From: Bacteroidota bacterium | GTDB taxonomy: Bacteria > Bacteroidota > Ignavibacteria > UBA10030 > UBA6906 | Direction: 5' to 3' | DNA: 14,675 nt | Assembly: GCA_003541875.1 (NCBI GenBank) | Contig: DPLS01000209.1 | Coordinates: 1-14,675, forward strand | Shown here: positions 1 to 7,493 of the stretch, one piece after another | How the letters are laid out: every line of letters begins with the position of its first letter | Numbering within the stretch: position 1 is the stretch's first letter | Notes under the pieces: model-generated | Database searches by the model: none | The model's input: only the letters and a program-made list of their open reading frames with translations | What the model was told of the DNA's origin: nothing | Program-made: the position numbers and the translations under genes

Positions 1-352
1 GCGTTCTGCCAACCGTGACGGTCGGATGGGGGATGTTGGGAATAAGCAACAACGCGGCATGCAACTTCTCCTCAATACCCTTCAACTCATCATCAAGGGC
101 TTTGATGTTGTCAGCCACGGTTTTCATTTCGGCGATCACGGCTGACGCGTCTTCGCCCTTGGATTTCATCCGCGCAACTTCGGCGGAGACAGTATTCTTC
201 CGACTCTTGAGCGCCTCGCTCTTCTGAAGAAGCTGGCGACGTTGTTCATCGAGCTTCAGGATTTCGTCCACACGAGCGGGGTCTTCCCCTTTTCTCTGGA
301 TTCCCGTTTTCACGGCGTCGGGTTGTTCCCGAATAAATCTTATATCAAGCAT
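1..352 (-). CDS. serS: Seryl-tRNA synthetase, N-terminal part (3' end beyond window)
   Basis: Seryl-tRNA synthetase charges tRNA-Ser with serine in the cytoplasm. The reverse complement from the ATG at 352 gives 117 residues beginning MLDIRFIREQPDAVKTGI, the characteristic opening of bacterial SerRS. A long charged helical stretch follows (about residues 30-100, with words such as LDEQRRQLLQKSEALKSRKN), which is the tRNA-binding coiled-coil arm. The visible part ends at IPNIPHPTV, the conserved link from the arm to the catalytic core. The class II catalytic domain (motifs 1-3) lies outside the window, so activity cannot be judged. The gene starts 18 bp after the stop of the RmlD-family reductase and is the last visible member of the minus-strand cluster. 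I see no strong Shine-Dalgarno before the ATG, so translation may depend on the upstream gene. The family call is very secure. Confidence 0.95.
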   Translation of the reverse strand, partial: MLDIRFIREQPDAVKTGIQRKGEDPARVDEILKLDEQRRQLLQKSEALKSRKNTVSAEVARMKSKGEDASAVIAEMKTVADNIKALDDELKGIEEKLHAALLLIPNIPHPTVTVGRT

Positions 353-370
353 AAGTCAACAGGTTCCATG

Positions 371-1342
371 TTATCGTTTACTGTGCGGCCCGCGACCGGA
401 CGATGGCAACGGGGCACTGTCCGGCATTTTCTTTGGCAAGCGGGAGAGCTGACTCTTCAGAATGAGCAGTCCTTGCTCAGTTGTTGACGGACGGTATCCC
501 AACTCCACCTCCGCCTTCAACGTGATCAATCCGGATTTCATCGGGCGGGGGGCAGGCTGGTTCAGTTGCGCAGTTTTGATGGGAATGATCAGGCTGGGTT
601 CAAAGCTGAAAACATGCGCCAACCGCAAGGCAAAATCGTACCGACTGATAATGTCCCTCCCGGCAAAATGGTATATGCCCGACTTTCCCAGTTCGATGGC
701 ATTCACCAACCCCTGCGCAAGATCATCCACAAGAGTTGGATTCCCGAACTGGTCATCGACGATTTTCACGGGGAGGTTCTTCTCAAGGTTCTCAATGAGC
801 CAAATTGCAAAGTTCGACTTCACGTTGATGCCGGTGCCGTAGAGAACCATTGTGCGGGCGATGAAGTAGTCCAGGCCGGACAGAAGCAGTGCGTTCTCGC
901 TCGCCAGCTTGGTCTTTCCGTAGTAGCTCAGCGGTTCTGGTCGCGCCGTCTCATCGTACGGGCCAGACTTCCCATCGAAGATGTAATCGGTGGAGATATG
1001 AAAGATCTTGGAATTGTTCTTCCTCGCTGCCTCGATAAGATGCTCAACGCCTTCGGTATTGATCTTCCAGGCGAACTCCCGTTCCTTTTCGCAGGCATCA
1101 ACATTCGTCATCGCCGCACAGTTGATAATCACATCCGGCTCGACCGCATGGACGACTTTCTTTACGTCCTTCTTCGATGTAATATCAACCTGCACGTAGT
1201 GGGCGCTGTTCAAGTGAACCACCGGAACCGGCTCAACTGAGCACATCGTCACTTTGTGGGCGGAGCCGCGCACGAGGAATTCGGTCACCTTTTGTCCGAG
1301 GAGGCCGTTGCTGCCAACCACCAGAGCGCGCTTCACGTTCAC
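371..1342 (-). CDS. RmlD-family SDR oxidoreductase (dTDP-4-dehydrorhamnose reductase-like)
   Basis: This 323-residue extended short-chain dehydrogenase/reductase resembles RmlD/RfbD, which makes dTDP-L-rhamnose from dTDP-4-dehydro-rhamnose with NAD(P)H. Visible hallmarks are the N-terminal dinucleotide loop GSNGLLG (10-16), a STDYIFDG block (117-124) with the catalytic Thr/Ser region, the YGKTK active-site Tyr141/Lys145 pair, and a late [11 protein letters not shown] segment (262-272) matching the RP-x-x-S/G substrate-side motif of RmlD. The start is a GTG whose GTGA overlaps the dapD stop by 4 bp, so translation is probably coupled to dapD. A second GTG lies two codons in. The last 25 or so residues are polar and proline-rich and exceed the usual RmlD length (about 290-300). 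No rmlA, B or C is seen nearby, so the substrate is uncertain; a MAT2B-like or other nucleotide-sugar reductase role is possible. Confidence 0.85.
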   Translation of the reverse strand: MNVKRALVVGSNGLLGQKVTEFLVRGSAHKVTMCSVEPVPVVHLNSAHYVQVDITSKKDVKKVVHAVEPDVIINCAAMTNVDACEKEREFAWKINTEGVEHLIEAARKNNSKIFHISTDYIFDGKSGPYDETARPEPLSYYGKTKLASENALLLSGLDYFIARTMVLYGTGINVKSNFAIWLIENLEKNLPVKIVDDQFGNPTLVDDLAQGLVNAIELGKSGIYHFAGRDIISRYDFALRLAHVFSFEPSLIIPIKTAQLNQPAPRPMKSGLITLKAEVELGYRPSTTEQGLLILKSQLSRLPKKMPDSAPLPSSGRGPHSKR

Positions 1343-2172
1343 CGCAAACTCTCTTCCAGGGCTGTCGACGCCGAGGTCTTCTCATCCCGGTACTTGATGA
1401 TGATGGGAGTGGTCAGGGACAACTGCTCACGGTGTGCCCACTCTGTTGTCAGCGGACGGCTTCCCGGCACAACGACGGCGTTCTCCGGGATGCAGAGCGG
1501 AGCGTCACCCTGCCTGCGATACACTGCGCGCTTCACGACATCGTACACTGGCGTGGCACCAGTAAGGATGACGCCGGCACCAATCACCGCTCCTTGCTTC
1601 ACGATCGTTCCTTCATAGATCCCGCAACTTCCTCCCACAAGCACATCATCTTCAACAATCACCGGCAGCGCTCCGACCGGCTCAAGCACGCCACCAATTT
1701 GCACGCCAGCACTCAAATGCACCCGTTTGCCAATCTGCGCGCACGATCCAACGAGAGCATGGGAATCAACCATCGTGTCCTCGTCAACATACGCGCCAAC
1801 GTTGATGTACATTGGCGGCATGCAGACGACACCTTTCGCAACAAACGCACCATCACGGATCGCAGAACCACCCGGTACCTCGCGTACACCATCCGAGAGC
1901 GAAAGGTTCTTCAACGGATACGTATGCTTGTCGAAATACCTGAACTGATTGTTGATGGATACATCCACCAGATCACCCAGCCTGAAGCCAAGCAAGATCC
2001 CTTTCTTCACCCAATGATTGACCACCCATTGGGTGTCCATTTTGGAGGCTGCCCGCACTTCACCGCGGTTCAGGAAGAACTTGAATTCGTTGAAGGTCTT
2101 CAACGCGCGATCACGATCAACCACCGCAGCATCCTGCTCAAACAGATTTTCTATGTCAGTCTGAAGAGACAT
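1339..2172 (-). CDS. dapD: Tetrahydrodipicolinate N-succinyltransferase
   Basis: DapD transfers succinyl from succinyl-CoA to tetrahydrodipicolinate, the entry to the succinylase branch of lysine and meso-diaminopimelate synthesis. The 277-residue product matches the E. coli-type DapD (274 aa) from end to end. An N-terminal helical domain holds the [16 protein letters not shown] stretch (46-61) and RYFDK (78-82). A left-handed beta-helix of hexapeptide repeats follows (about 105-215), with [20 protein letters not shown] (127-146) and GGVLEP (160-165). The ATG at 2172 is chosen because [12 protein letters not shown] aligns with the E. coli start; an in-frame TTG three codons upstream (2181) is an alternative. 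Neither has a strong Shine-Dalgarno. It follows dapA after 22 bp and overlaps the next gene by 4 bp. A succinyl rather than acetyl donor is inferred from overall likeness to type 1 DapD. Confidence 0.96.
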   Translation of the reverse strand: MSLQTDIENLFEQDAAVVDRDRALKTFNEFKFFLNRGEVRAASKMDTQWVVNHWVKKGILLGFRLGDLVDVSINNQFRYFDKHTYPLKNLSLSDGVREVPGGSAIRDGAFVAKGVVCMPPMYINVGAYVDEDTMVDSHALVGSCAQIGKRVHLSAGVQIGGVLEPVGALPVIVEDDVLVGGSCGIYEGTIVKQGAVIGAGVILTGATPVYDVVKRAVYRRQGDAPLCIPENAVVVPGSRPLTTEWAHREQLSLTTPIIIKYRDEKTSASTALEESLR

Positions 2173-2194
2173 CTCAGGCAACGCTCATGGGTTG

Positions 2195-3094
2195 TTAGGG
2201 TTTGAGAAGGTTCAATTCCTGAAGCGCGTCTTGAATCTTCGGACGGTTCGCATCGCTTAACGGGGTAAGCGGCAACCGGAGCTGGTTCTCGATCATCCCC
2301 AGCATGTTAAGTGCGGCTTTCACGGGAATCGGGTTGGACTCGACGAAGTTGACATTCATCAGTTGGAGAAGCCTGTAGTGGAGTTCACGCGCCTTCTCCC
2401 ATTTCCCTTTCAGTGCAGCGCGCACCATGTCGGAGAACATTTTGGGGACTTCATTCGAAATCACCGACACAATCCCATCTGCGCCGAGCGCAACAAGTGG
2501 TAGCGTCAGGTTGTCATCCCCCGACCACACGCCGAACCCCGAAGGACGATGGTGCAGTATCTCCATGATCTGTCCGAAGTTTGCAGATGCTTCCTTCACG
2601 CCCGCCAGGTGTGGAATCTCCTCGGCGAGCTTCAGTGCCGTCTTCGCATCAATATTGGATGCTGTTCGTCCGGGCACATTGTAAATAACGATGGGGATAT
2701 CCACCGCATCGGCAATGGCGCACATGTGTTGGTATATTCCCTCTTGCGTCGGCTTATTATAGAAGGGGGCCACCGTCAGGATTGCGTCGGCACCGCTTTG
2801 TTTCACCTGCTTCGCAAGGGCAATGGCTTTCGTGGTCGAGTTGCTGCTCGCGCCGCCAACAACGGGGACACGCCCGCGCGCCTGGTCAACAACGGTTTCG
2901 ACAACAAAGGCCTGTTCGGTTTCAGAAAGGGTTGCTGCTTCCCCTGTACTCCCTGCCGGCACAAGCGCCTCCACCTTTCCCTTGATCTGATATTCGACAA
3001 GTTCACGCAGGGCGTGTTCGTCCACCGCGCCATCTTTCTTGAATGGCGTAACCAAAGCCGTTGCTGTACCTTTGAAGAGCAGTCTTCGTTTCAT
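2195..3094 (-). CDS. dapA: 4-hydroxy-tetrahydrodipicolinate synthase
   Basis: DapA condenses pyruvate with aspartate semialdehyde, the committed step of lysine/diaminopimelate synthesis. The 299-residue TIM-barrel protein has the Schiff-base lysine in GVKEAS (Lys167), the IYNVPGRT motif (137-144) with Tyr138 and Arg143, and PFYNKPTQEG (110-119) whose Tyr112 matches the E. coli Tyr107 proton-relay residue. The G-T-T-G-E motif reads GSTGE here (48-52), so Ser49 stands where E. coli has Thr44. The late NPIPVKAAL (254-262) is also typical. The ATG at 3094 is preceded by AAAGGGG about 5 nt upstream, a good ribosome binding site. N-acetylneuraminate lyases share the fold and often have GSTGE, but the flanking dapB and dapD decide for DapA. 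An inverted repeat lies between it and dapB. Confidence 0.97.
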   Translation of the reverse strand: MKRRLLFKGTATALVTPFKKDGAVDEHALRELVEYQIKGKVEALVPAGSTGEAATLSETEQAFVVETVVDQARGRVPVVGGASSNSTTKAIALAKQVKQSGADAILTVAPFYNKPTQEGIYQHMCAIADAVDIPIVIYNVPGRTASNIDAKTALKLAEEIPHLAGVKEASANFGQIMEILHHRPSGFGVWSGDDNLTLPLVALGADGIVSVISNEVPKMFSDMVRAALKGKWEKARELHYRLLQLMNVNFVESNPIPVKAALNMLGMIENQLRLPLTPLSDANRPKIQDALQELNLLKP

Positions 3095-3118
3095 GTTACC
3101 CCTTTGGAGTTAACCGCC

Positions 3119-3188
3119 AAGATGCCAAGGCACAAAGAAGAAATTGTTGTTCTGAGATATCATCGTTCTCTTCGCGTCCTAGCACCTT
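3119..3188. repeat. Imperfect inverted repeat (possible RNA hairpin) between dapB and dapA
   Basis: The left arm at 3119-3138 (AAGATGCCAAGGCACAAAGA) and the reverse complement of the right arm at 3169-3188 (AAGGTGCTAGGACGCGAAGA) agree at 14 of 20 positions. All six differences are transitions. In the transcript of the minus-strand operon, five of the six become G-U wobbles and only one is a C-A mismatch, so the RNA could form a 20-bp stem with a 30-nt loop. The word pattern (CCGCCAAGATGCCAAGGCACAAAG) resembles, from memory, a dispersed extragenic repeat seen in many environmental bacterial genomes. No U-tract follows, so it is not an obvious terminator. Confidence 0.6.
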
Positions 3189-3207
3189 CGTGGCAACACT
3201 GTTGAGT

Positions 3208-3942
3208 CTATGGAAGAATCACGTCGCGCATCGTGTAGAAACCCTTTTTACCTTTCAACCATTCAGCAGCAACCACGGCACCCAACGCAAATCCCCTCCG
3301 GCCCTTTGCCCGATGCACAAGCTCAATCGAATCACACTCTGAATCGAACAGAACCGTGTGTGTTCCGGTTACGTTGCCAATTCTCGTGGAAGTAACATGC
3401 AACTGATGCGGCTTGATCTGTCCGTGTGACGTTTCGTGAAGCAGCTCCGTCTTTCGTTTCATCGACTGAAGGATGGTTGATCCCATCGAAAGCGCTGTCC
3501 CGCTGGGACTGTCTGCTTTGCCCTTGTGGTGCACTTCATGAATGGAAACATCATAGTCTGAGTACCTGTCGAACAGGCGCGACGCATCCATCACGATTTG
3601 CGAAAAGATGTTCACGCCGAGAGAGAAGTTGCTGGCATACAGGAAGCCGATCTTCTTCTCCTTCACCAGCTTCCTCACATGTTCAAGCCTGTCGTACCAC
3701 CCGGTGGTTCCCACGACCATGCTCTTGCCGCAGTCCGCAACGGCTTCGATATTGTCCAGCGCCGCCGTCGGCACGGAGAAGTCGATGCAGACATCCACCC
3801 CTTTCAGTGAATCAGGGGTAATGCCGAGCCCGCCGGTGTTGTTCTCTTCGGTGATGATAGAGGCAACCCTGAGCCCTTTCTCTTTGGCAACGAGTTCCAC
3901 TTCCTTCCCCATGCGGCCGTAACCGATGATCGCAATATTCAA
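3208..3942 (-). CDS. dapB: 4-hydroxy-tetrahydrodipicolinate reductase
   Basis: DapB reduces the DapA product to tetrahydrodipicolinate with NAD(P)H. The 244-residue protein opens with the Rossmann motif IIGYGRMG (5-12). VGTTGW (77-82) and the C-terminal-domain signature HHKGKADSPSGTA (138-150) follow; His138 and Lys142 match E. coli His159 and Lys163. At 244 aa it is shorter than E. coli DapB (273 aa), as in the compact forms known from several other phyla. The start is TTG: the sequence just upstream contains AAAGGAGG, a near-perfect Shine-Dalgarno, 5 nt before it, and no ATG lies before the Rossmann motif. The preceding PfkB-family gene ends 36 bp upstream, and dapA follows after 113 bp that hold a hairpin. 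Identification is very secure. Confidence 0.97.
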   Translation of the reverse strand: MNIAIIGYGRMGKEVELVAKEKGLRVASIITEENNTGGLGITPDSLKGVDVCIDFSVPTAALDNIEAVADCGKSMVVGTTGWYDRLEHVRKLVKEKKIGFLYASNFSLGVNIFSQIVMDASRLFDRYSDYDVSIHEVHHKGKADSPSGTALSMGSTILQSMKRKTELLHETSHGQIKPHQLHVTSTRIGNVTGTHTVLFDSECDSIELVHRAKGRRGFALGAVVAAEWLKGKKGFYTMRDVILP

Positions 3943-3960
3943 GGAAACCTCCTTTGGTTC
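3943..3960 (-). promoter_or_regulatory. dapB: Strong ribosome binding site that fixes the dapB TTG start
   Basis: On the minus strand the bases immediately before the TTG read AAAGGAGG followed by TTTCC, so an almost perfect anti-16S match lies 5 nt from the start codon. This supports TTG as the true start and suggests efficient internal translation initiation at dapB, even though most other genes in the cluster have weak sites. Confidence 0.8.
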
Positions 3961-3978
3961 AATCGTGACACGGGAATC

Positions 3979-4893
3979 TCAAGCCGCAACAACAGCATCA
4001 CGCAGACCTTTCAATCCCTCAACACCGATCTGTTGCACCTTTGCTGCCGCCACGCGGTTGGCAAACTCCGTGGCGGCAAAAAGGTCTTTGGTCTTCACAT
4101 ACTGCAGCAGGAATGCCGCGCCGAACACATCGCCGCAACCCGTAGCATCAAGAATATTGTCGAACTTGATTCCGTCAAATTGCTTTTGGAGCATCTTCTT
4201 GTGTTCATTGTAGTAGAGCGTCGCCCCCCGGTCACCTTTTGTCACCACAATGCCCTTGACACCGAGCGTTAACAAATGTCCGGCAGTTTGCTGTTCGGTC
4301 AGCCGCTCGACTGCGAGGCCACCAATCTCTTCTTCGTTCAACTGCACGGTGTCATTCATGAATGCCCATCGCCGCCACGTCTCGACCGGACGGCGATACC
4401 GCTCATGGTCCGCCTTTGCACCTAGGGTCAGGCTATGATAGTCAAAGTGAATTGGGATGTTATGTGATCGCACCGCCAGCCGGATATGGTCAAGGGTTTC
4501 GATCGTAAGATCGAACCCCGAGATCATGTTGATGAGAATGCCATCCACCGAAAGATGACGCCGGATTTTCTCATACGGAATTGGCCTGGCGATGTCCTTC
4601 GAACACTCAATTCTGTTCTGTTTGTCCTTGTAGTAGAGATGGACTCTATTCGTCGGTTCCTCGAACCTGTAGATGCCGGAAGTATCAACATTAGGGAACC
4701 GTTTCAGTTGCTCAATAAGCGCAGAGTAATCGCCTTTGTGCACCCCGAATACCGGACAGATGAAGTCGGACGGTCTTGCGAGAAATGCCAACGCGGCAAC
4801 GGCATAGTAAATTCCTCCATAGCTTTCGACCTCCGGCCCTTCTACGGGGTGAATAACATCGAGACAAAGATGACCAACAACAAGGAACTTCAT
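3979..4893 (-). CDS. PfkB/ribokinase-family carbohydrate kinase, substrate unknown
   Basis: PfkB-family enzymes phosphorylate sugars, nucleosides or related alcohols with ATP in the cytoplasm. The 304-residue product begins KFLVVGHLCLDVIHPVEG, the usual first strand of the fold. A short GG motif (SYGGIYYAVAALA, 24-36) is where the substrate-side glycine pair sits. The C-terminal signature DATGCGDVFGAAFL (249-262) carries the anion-hole glycines and the catalytic base Asp255. Length is normal for the family. The start ATG at 4893 lies 32 bp after hisA; I see no strong Shine-Dalgarno. Its place between hisA and dapB gives no direct clue to substrate. Candidates are ribose, adenosine or another sugar released near histidine/purine metabolism, but this is speculation. 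Family call secure, function not. Confidence 0.88.
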   Translation of the reverse strand: MKFLVVGHLCLDVIHPVEGPEVESYGGIYYAVAALAFLARPSDFICPVFGVHKGDYSALIEQLKRFPNVDTSGIYRFEEPTNRVHLYYKDKQNRIECSKDIARPIPYEKIRRHLSVDGILINMISGFDLTIETLDHIRLAVRSHNIPIHFDYHSLTLGAKADHERYRRPVETWRRWAFMNDTVQLNEEEIGGLAVERLTEQQTAGHLLTLGVKGIVVTKGDRGATLYYNEHKKMLQKQFDGIKFDNILDATGCGDVFGAAFLLQYVKTKDLFAATEFANRVAAAKVQQIGVEGLKGLRDAVVAA

Positions 4894-4925
4894 AATGACA
4901 AGAACTCAATGGTAGAAAACGCTCT

Positions 4926-5678
4926 CTACACCTTCGCGGTGTACGGATAATCGCCTGCTTCACATTGCCGCCACAGGCCCTGACAGGAGAACCGGTTCTC
5001 ATACAACGCACGGCCAATCACAACCGAGTCGACACCGACCTTCTCAAGCTCCTGCACCTCGAGCAGATCGTCGAGGCCGGAAATCCCGCCGGCGGAGGTG
5101 ATGCGCATACCGGTCTTCTGGGCGAGTTCACGCAATACCCTCAGGTTGACACCCCGAAGCGTACCGTCGAGATGAATGTCTGTGTAAACGACCCGTCTGA
5201 AACCAAGCGCTTTGGCGTTCAATGCCACCGAGAGTGCCGTTAGCCCGGAGGATTCTGTCCACCCGTGCGTTGCAACGATTCCATTTAGCGCATCAATGCC
5301 GAGCACGACCTTGCTCGGACCATAGGTATCCACTACCCGCTTTGCTTCATCCGGATTCTCGATTAGCATCGTACTGATCAGCACGCGATAGACACCGAGC
5401 TCGAACGCTTGCTTCACTGCATCCACGCTCCGCAATCCACCACCAAGCTCGACCGGTATATCGACCGTGCTCACTATCTCACGGATGCAGTCAACATTCA
5501 CCAACCGACCTTGTTTTGCCCCGTCAACGTCGGTCACATGCAGCGACTTGGCGTTCTCCTTCCGCCACAGTCGCGCCATTTCCGCAGGGTCATCAGAATA
5601 CGAGTAGCCTTCGACACCCCGCACCATCTGGACGCAATGACCGCCCCTGATATCTATGGCAGGAATGATGAGCAACAT
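4926..5678 (-). CDS. hisA: ProFAR isomerase (phosphoribosylformimino-AICAR-P isomerase)
   Basis: HisA catalyses the Amadori rearrangement of ProFAR to PRFAR, the fourth step of histidine synthesis. The 250-residue TIM barrel begins MLLIIPAIDIRGG, with the catalytic Asp9 in PAID. It continues with the phosphate-binding VELGGGLRS (76-84), VLGIDA with Asp129 as the second catalytic acid, and the second half-barrel phosphate loop SAGGIS (195-200). The ATG at 5678 is chosen because homologues start at this point. The frame stays open upstream to an ATG at 5762, but those 28 codons have no counterpart in the family. No other his genes are in the window, so it is a detached pathway member heading the minus-strand cluster. 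The region upstream, shared with the divergent phosphatase gene, should hold its promoter, though I see no convincing consensus. Confidence 0.96.
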   Translation of the reverse strand: MLLIIPAIDIRGGHCVQMVRGVEGYSYSDDPAEMARLWRKENAKSLHVTDVDGAKQGRLVNVDCIREIVSTVDIPVELGGGLRSVDAVKQAFELGVYRVLISTMLIENPDEAKRVVDTYGPSKVVLGIDALNGIVATHGWTESSGLTALSVALNAKALGFRRVVYTDIHLDGTLRGVNLRVLRELAQKTGMRITSAGGISGLDDLLEVQELEKVGVDSVVIGRALYENRFSCQGLWRQCEAGDYPYTAKV

Positions 5679-5816
5679 GACCAAGTTGAGTGAGATGCGC
5701 CAAGCCAAAATGCACAAAAATCGTTTCATTTTCAACCAAGAAGCTTCCATTTGAGAGAGCATTTCTGTACCATTTCTCTGCGCGTGTTATCTGCTCAATA
5801 GTCAACAACGGAGTCC

Positions 5817-7463
5817 ATGCCGGTCCGGAGATTCGTCGCACCTCTTCTTCTCACTCTTGGTGTCCTGTTCAACTCTCTGATTGCAGCACCCAAGCTCATC
5901 GTTGTCATAAGCATCGATCAATTCCGATACGACTACCTGACGAGATTCGGCGACTACTACGGTTCGGGGGGCTTCCACTACCTCTTGCAGAACGGGGCGT
6001 CGTTCTCAAACGCGACCTACAAGCATGCATTCAACATCACGGCCCCCGGTCATGCCGTTATCCTCACAGGAGCTTACGGCGACCGGAACGGGATCGCAAC
6101 CAACTCGTGGTACGATCCAAGAACCAATCAAAAAGTGTACTGCGTCTCTGATAGCACAGTGTCCATCATTGGTGCGAAGGGGGCGGGACGCTCTCCAGCA
6201 AATCTCATCGTTCCGACATTTGGTGATGAACTGCGCCTTCATACAGGCTTCAAGAGCAAGGTTATTTCAATCTCGCAAAAAGACAGGGCGGCTATTCTCC
6301 TCGGTGGGAAAATGGCAAATGGTGTATTCTGGCTTATCGATTCCTCCTTCGTGACCTCAACCTGCTACATGACTTCGCTTCCCTCATGGGTCGAGAAGTT
6401 CAATGCGTCGGGAGTCGTAAACTCCTATTTTGGCAAAACCTGGGAGACGGTATTGCCCGACAATGCACATGCGACGATGGATATTGACGATGCATCGTAT
6501 GAGGTTAGCTTCAGCACTTTCGGCAGGAGCTTTCCGCATCCCATCCGCGGTGACAGCGAGACTCACTTGACGCAATCATATTACCGCGCTGTGCTCACGA
6601 GTCCGTTCGGCGTGGACTTTCTCGCCCAATTCGCGAAAGCTGCCATCGAAGGAGAGCATCTGGGTGAGAGCCCATCTCCCGATCTTCTCTGCGTCAGTTT
6701 CTCATCTATTGATTATGTTGGGCATGACTTCGGGCCACACAGCCGGGAGATCCTCGAGATGGCTGTCCAGACCGATCGTATTCTTGGAGACTTTCTTAGG
6801 TATCTCGACGCTCGCATCGGCCTAAAGAATACTCTCGTCGTCCTCACAAGCGACCATGGGGTGACTCCAATTCCGGAGTACATTCGATCCCGCCACCCTA
6901 CCGCCGATGTCGGGAGACTCTCTCACGCCAGACTACATGAATGCTGCAATGCAGCCCTCGCGCATTCGTTTGGCGCTCCAACCGGCAAGCAATCATGGAT
7001 CAAACAGCTGATGGACGGAAACATCTATCTTGATCCTGATGTCATCCGGGCGAAGAATTTGGATCCGGACAAAGTTGCCACCGCGCTTGCAGATTCGTTA
7101 ATGAATCTTCACGAGATCGCGCTTGCACTCCCGCGACAGACGATACTCTCATGTTCCAGCACCTCCGGGCTGGAAGCAAAAATGAAGCGCAGCTTTCATC
7201 CGAAACGAAGTGGCGATGTACTGTTTGTTCTGAAACCGTTTTTCTACATCGATGACGGCTCAGAAGGAGCGGAACATGGCAACCCGTACGAGCATGACGC
7301 GCACGTTCCTCTCATCCTTATGGGTGAAGGAATACGCGCCGGCACATATGCGACAGAAGCCAGCCCCGCAGACATTGGTCCGACGTTGTCTGCATTGCTC
7401 GGCGTGGAATTCCCAGCAGGGTGTGAAGGCCGTGTGCTTGTAGAAGCGTTGTTACTCCGGTAG
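5817..7463 (+). CDS. PafA-like alkaline phosphatase, exported
   Basis: This 548-residue alkaline-phosphatase-superfamily enzyme is predicted to hydrolyse phosphate monoesters outside the inner membrane. Residues 1-24 form a signal peptide (VRR, then a hydrophobic run, then NSLIAAP). Metal-site residues are visible: Asp34 (SIDQFR), the nucleophile Thr75 in TAPGHA, Asp299 and His303 (SIDYVGH), Asp346/His347 (TSDHG) and His496 (DAHVPL). Asn96 (TNSWYD) and Lys155/Arg157 (QKDRAAIL) match Asn100, Lys162 and Arg164 of the PafA monoesterase, which favours monoesterase over nucleotide pyrophosphatase/diesterase activity. Length is normal for PafA relatives. A GGAG lies 3 nt before the ATG, which is rather close. 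It diverges from hisA (138 bp between) and is followed after 30 bp by an OPA-type transporter. I see no clear Pho-box-like repeat upstream. Confidence 0.88.
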   Translation: MPVRRFVAPLLLTLGVLFNSLIAAPKLIVVISIDQFRYDYLTRFGDYYGSGGFHYLLQNGASFSNATYKHAFNITAPGHAVILTGAYGDRNGIATNSWYDPRTNQKVYCVSDSTVSIIGAKGAGRSPANLIVPTFGDELRLHTGFKSKVISISQKDRAAILLGGKMANGVFWLIDSSFVTSTCYMTSLPSWVEKFNASGVVNSYFGKTWETVLPDNAHATMDIDDASYEVSFSTFGRSFPHPIRGDSETHLTQSYYRAVLTSPFGVDFLAQFAKAAIEGEHLGESPSPDLLCVSFSSIDYVGHDFGPHSREILEMAVQTDRILGDFLRYLDARIGLKNTLVVLTSDHGVTPIPEYIRSRHPTADVGRLSHARLHECCNAALAHSFGAPTGKQSWIKQLMDGNIYLDPDVIRAKNLDPDKVATALADSLMNLHEIALALPRQTILSCSSTSGLEAKMKRSFHPKRSGDVLFVLKPFFYIDDGSEGAEHGNPYEHDAHVPLILMGEGIRAGTYATEASPADIGPTLSALLGVEFPAGCEGRVLVEALLLR

Positions 7464-7493
7464 TCGAAACACCATCTCTCAACCGACACCACT

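Noticed and set aside
566..1240. Plus-strand open frame opposite the RmlD-family gene
   Set aside because: It overlaps the strongly supported reductase on the other strand and has no motif.
1432..2205. Long plus-strand open frame opposite dapD
   Set aside because: The sequence is a shadow of dapD, rich in His/Arg with no fold signature.
5679..5762. 28-codon upstream extension of hisA
   Set aside because: HisA homologues start at the MLLIIPAID position. The extra hydrophobic stretch looks signal-like by chance and HisA is cytosolic.
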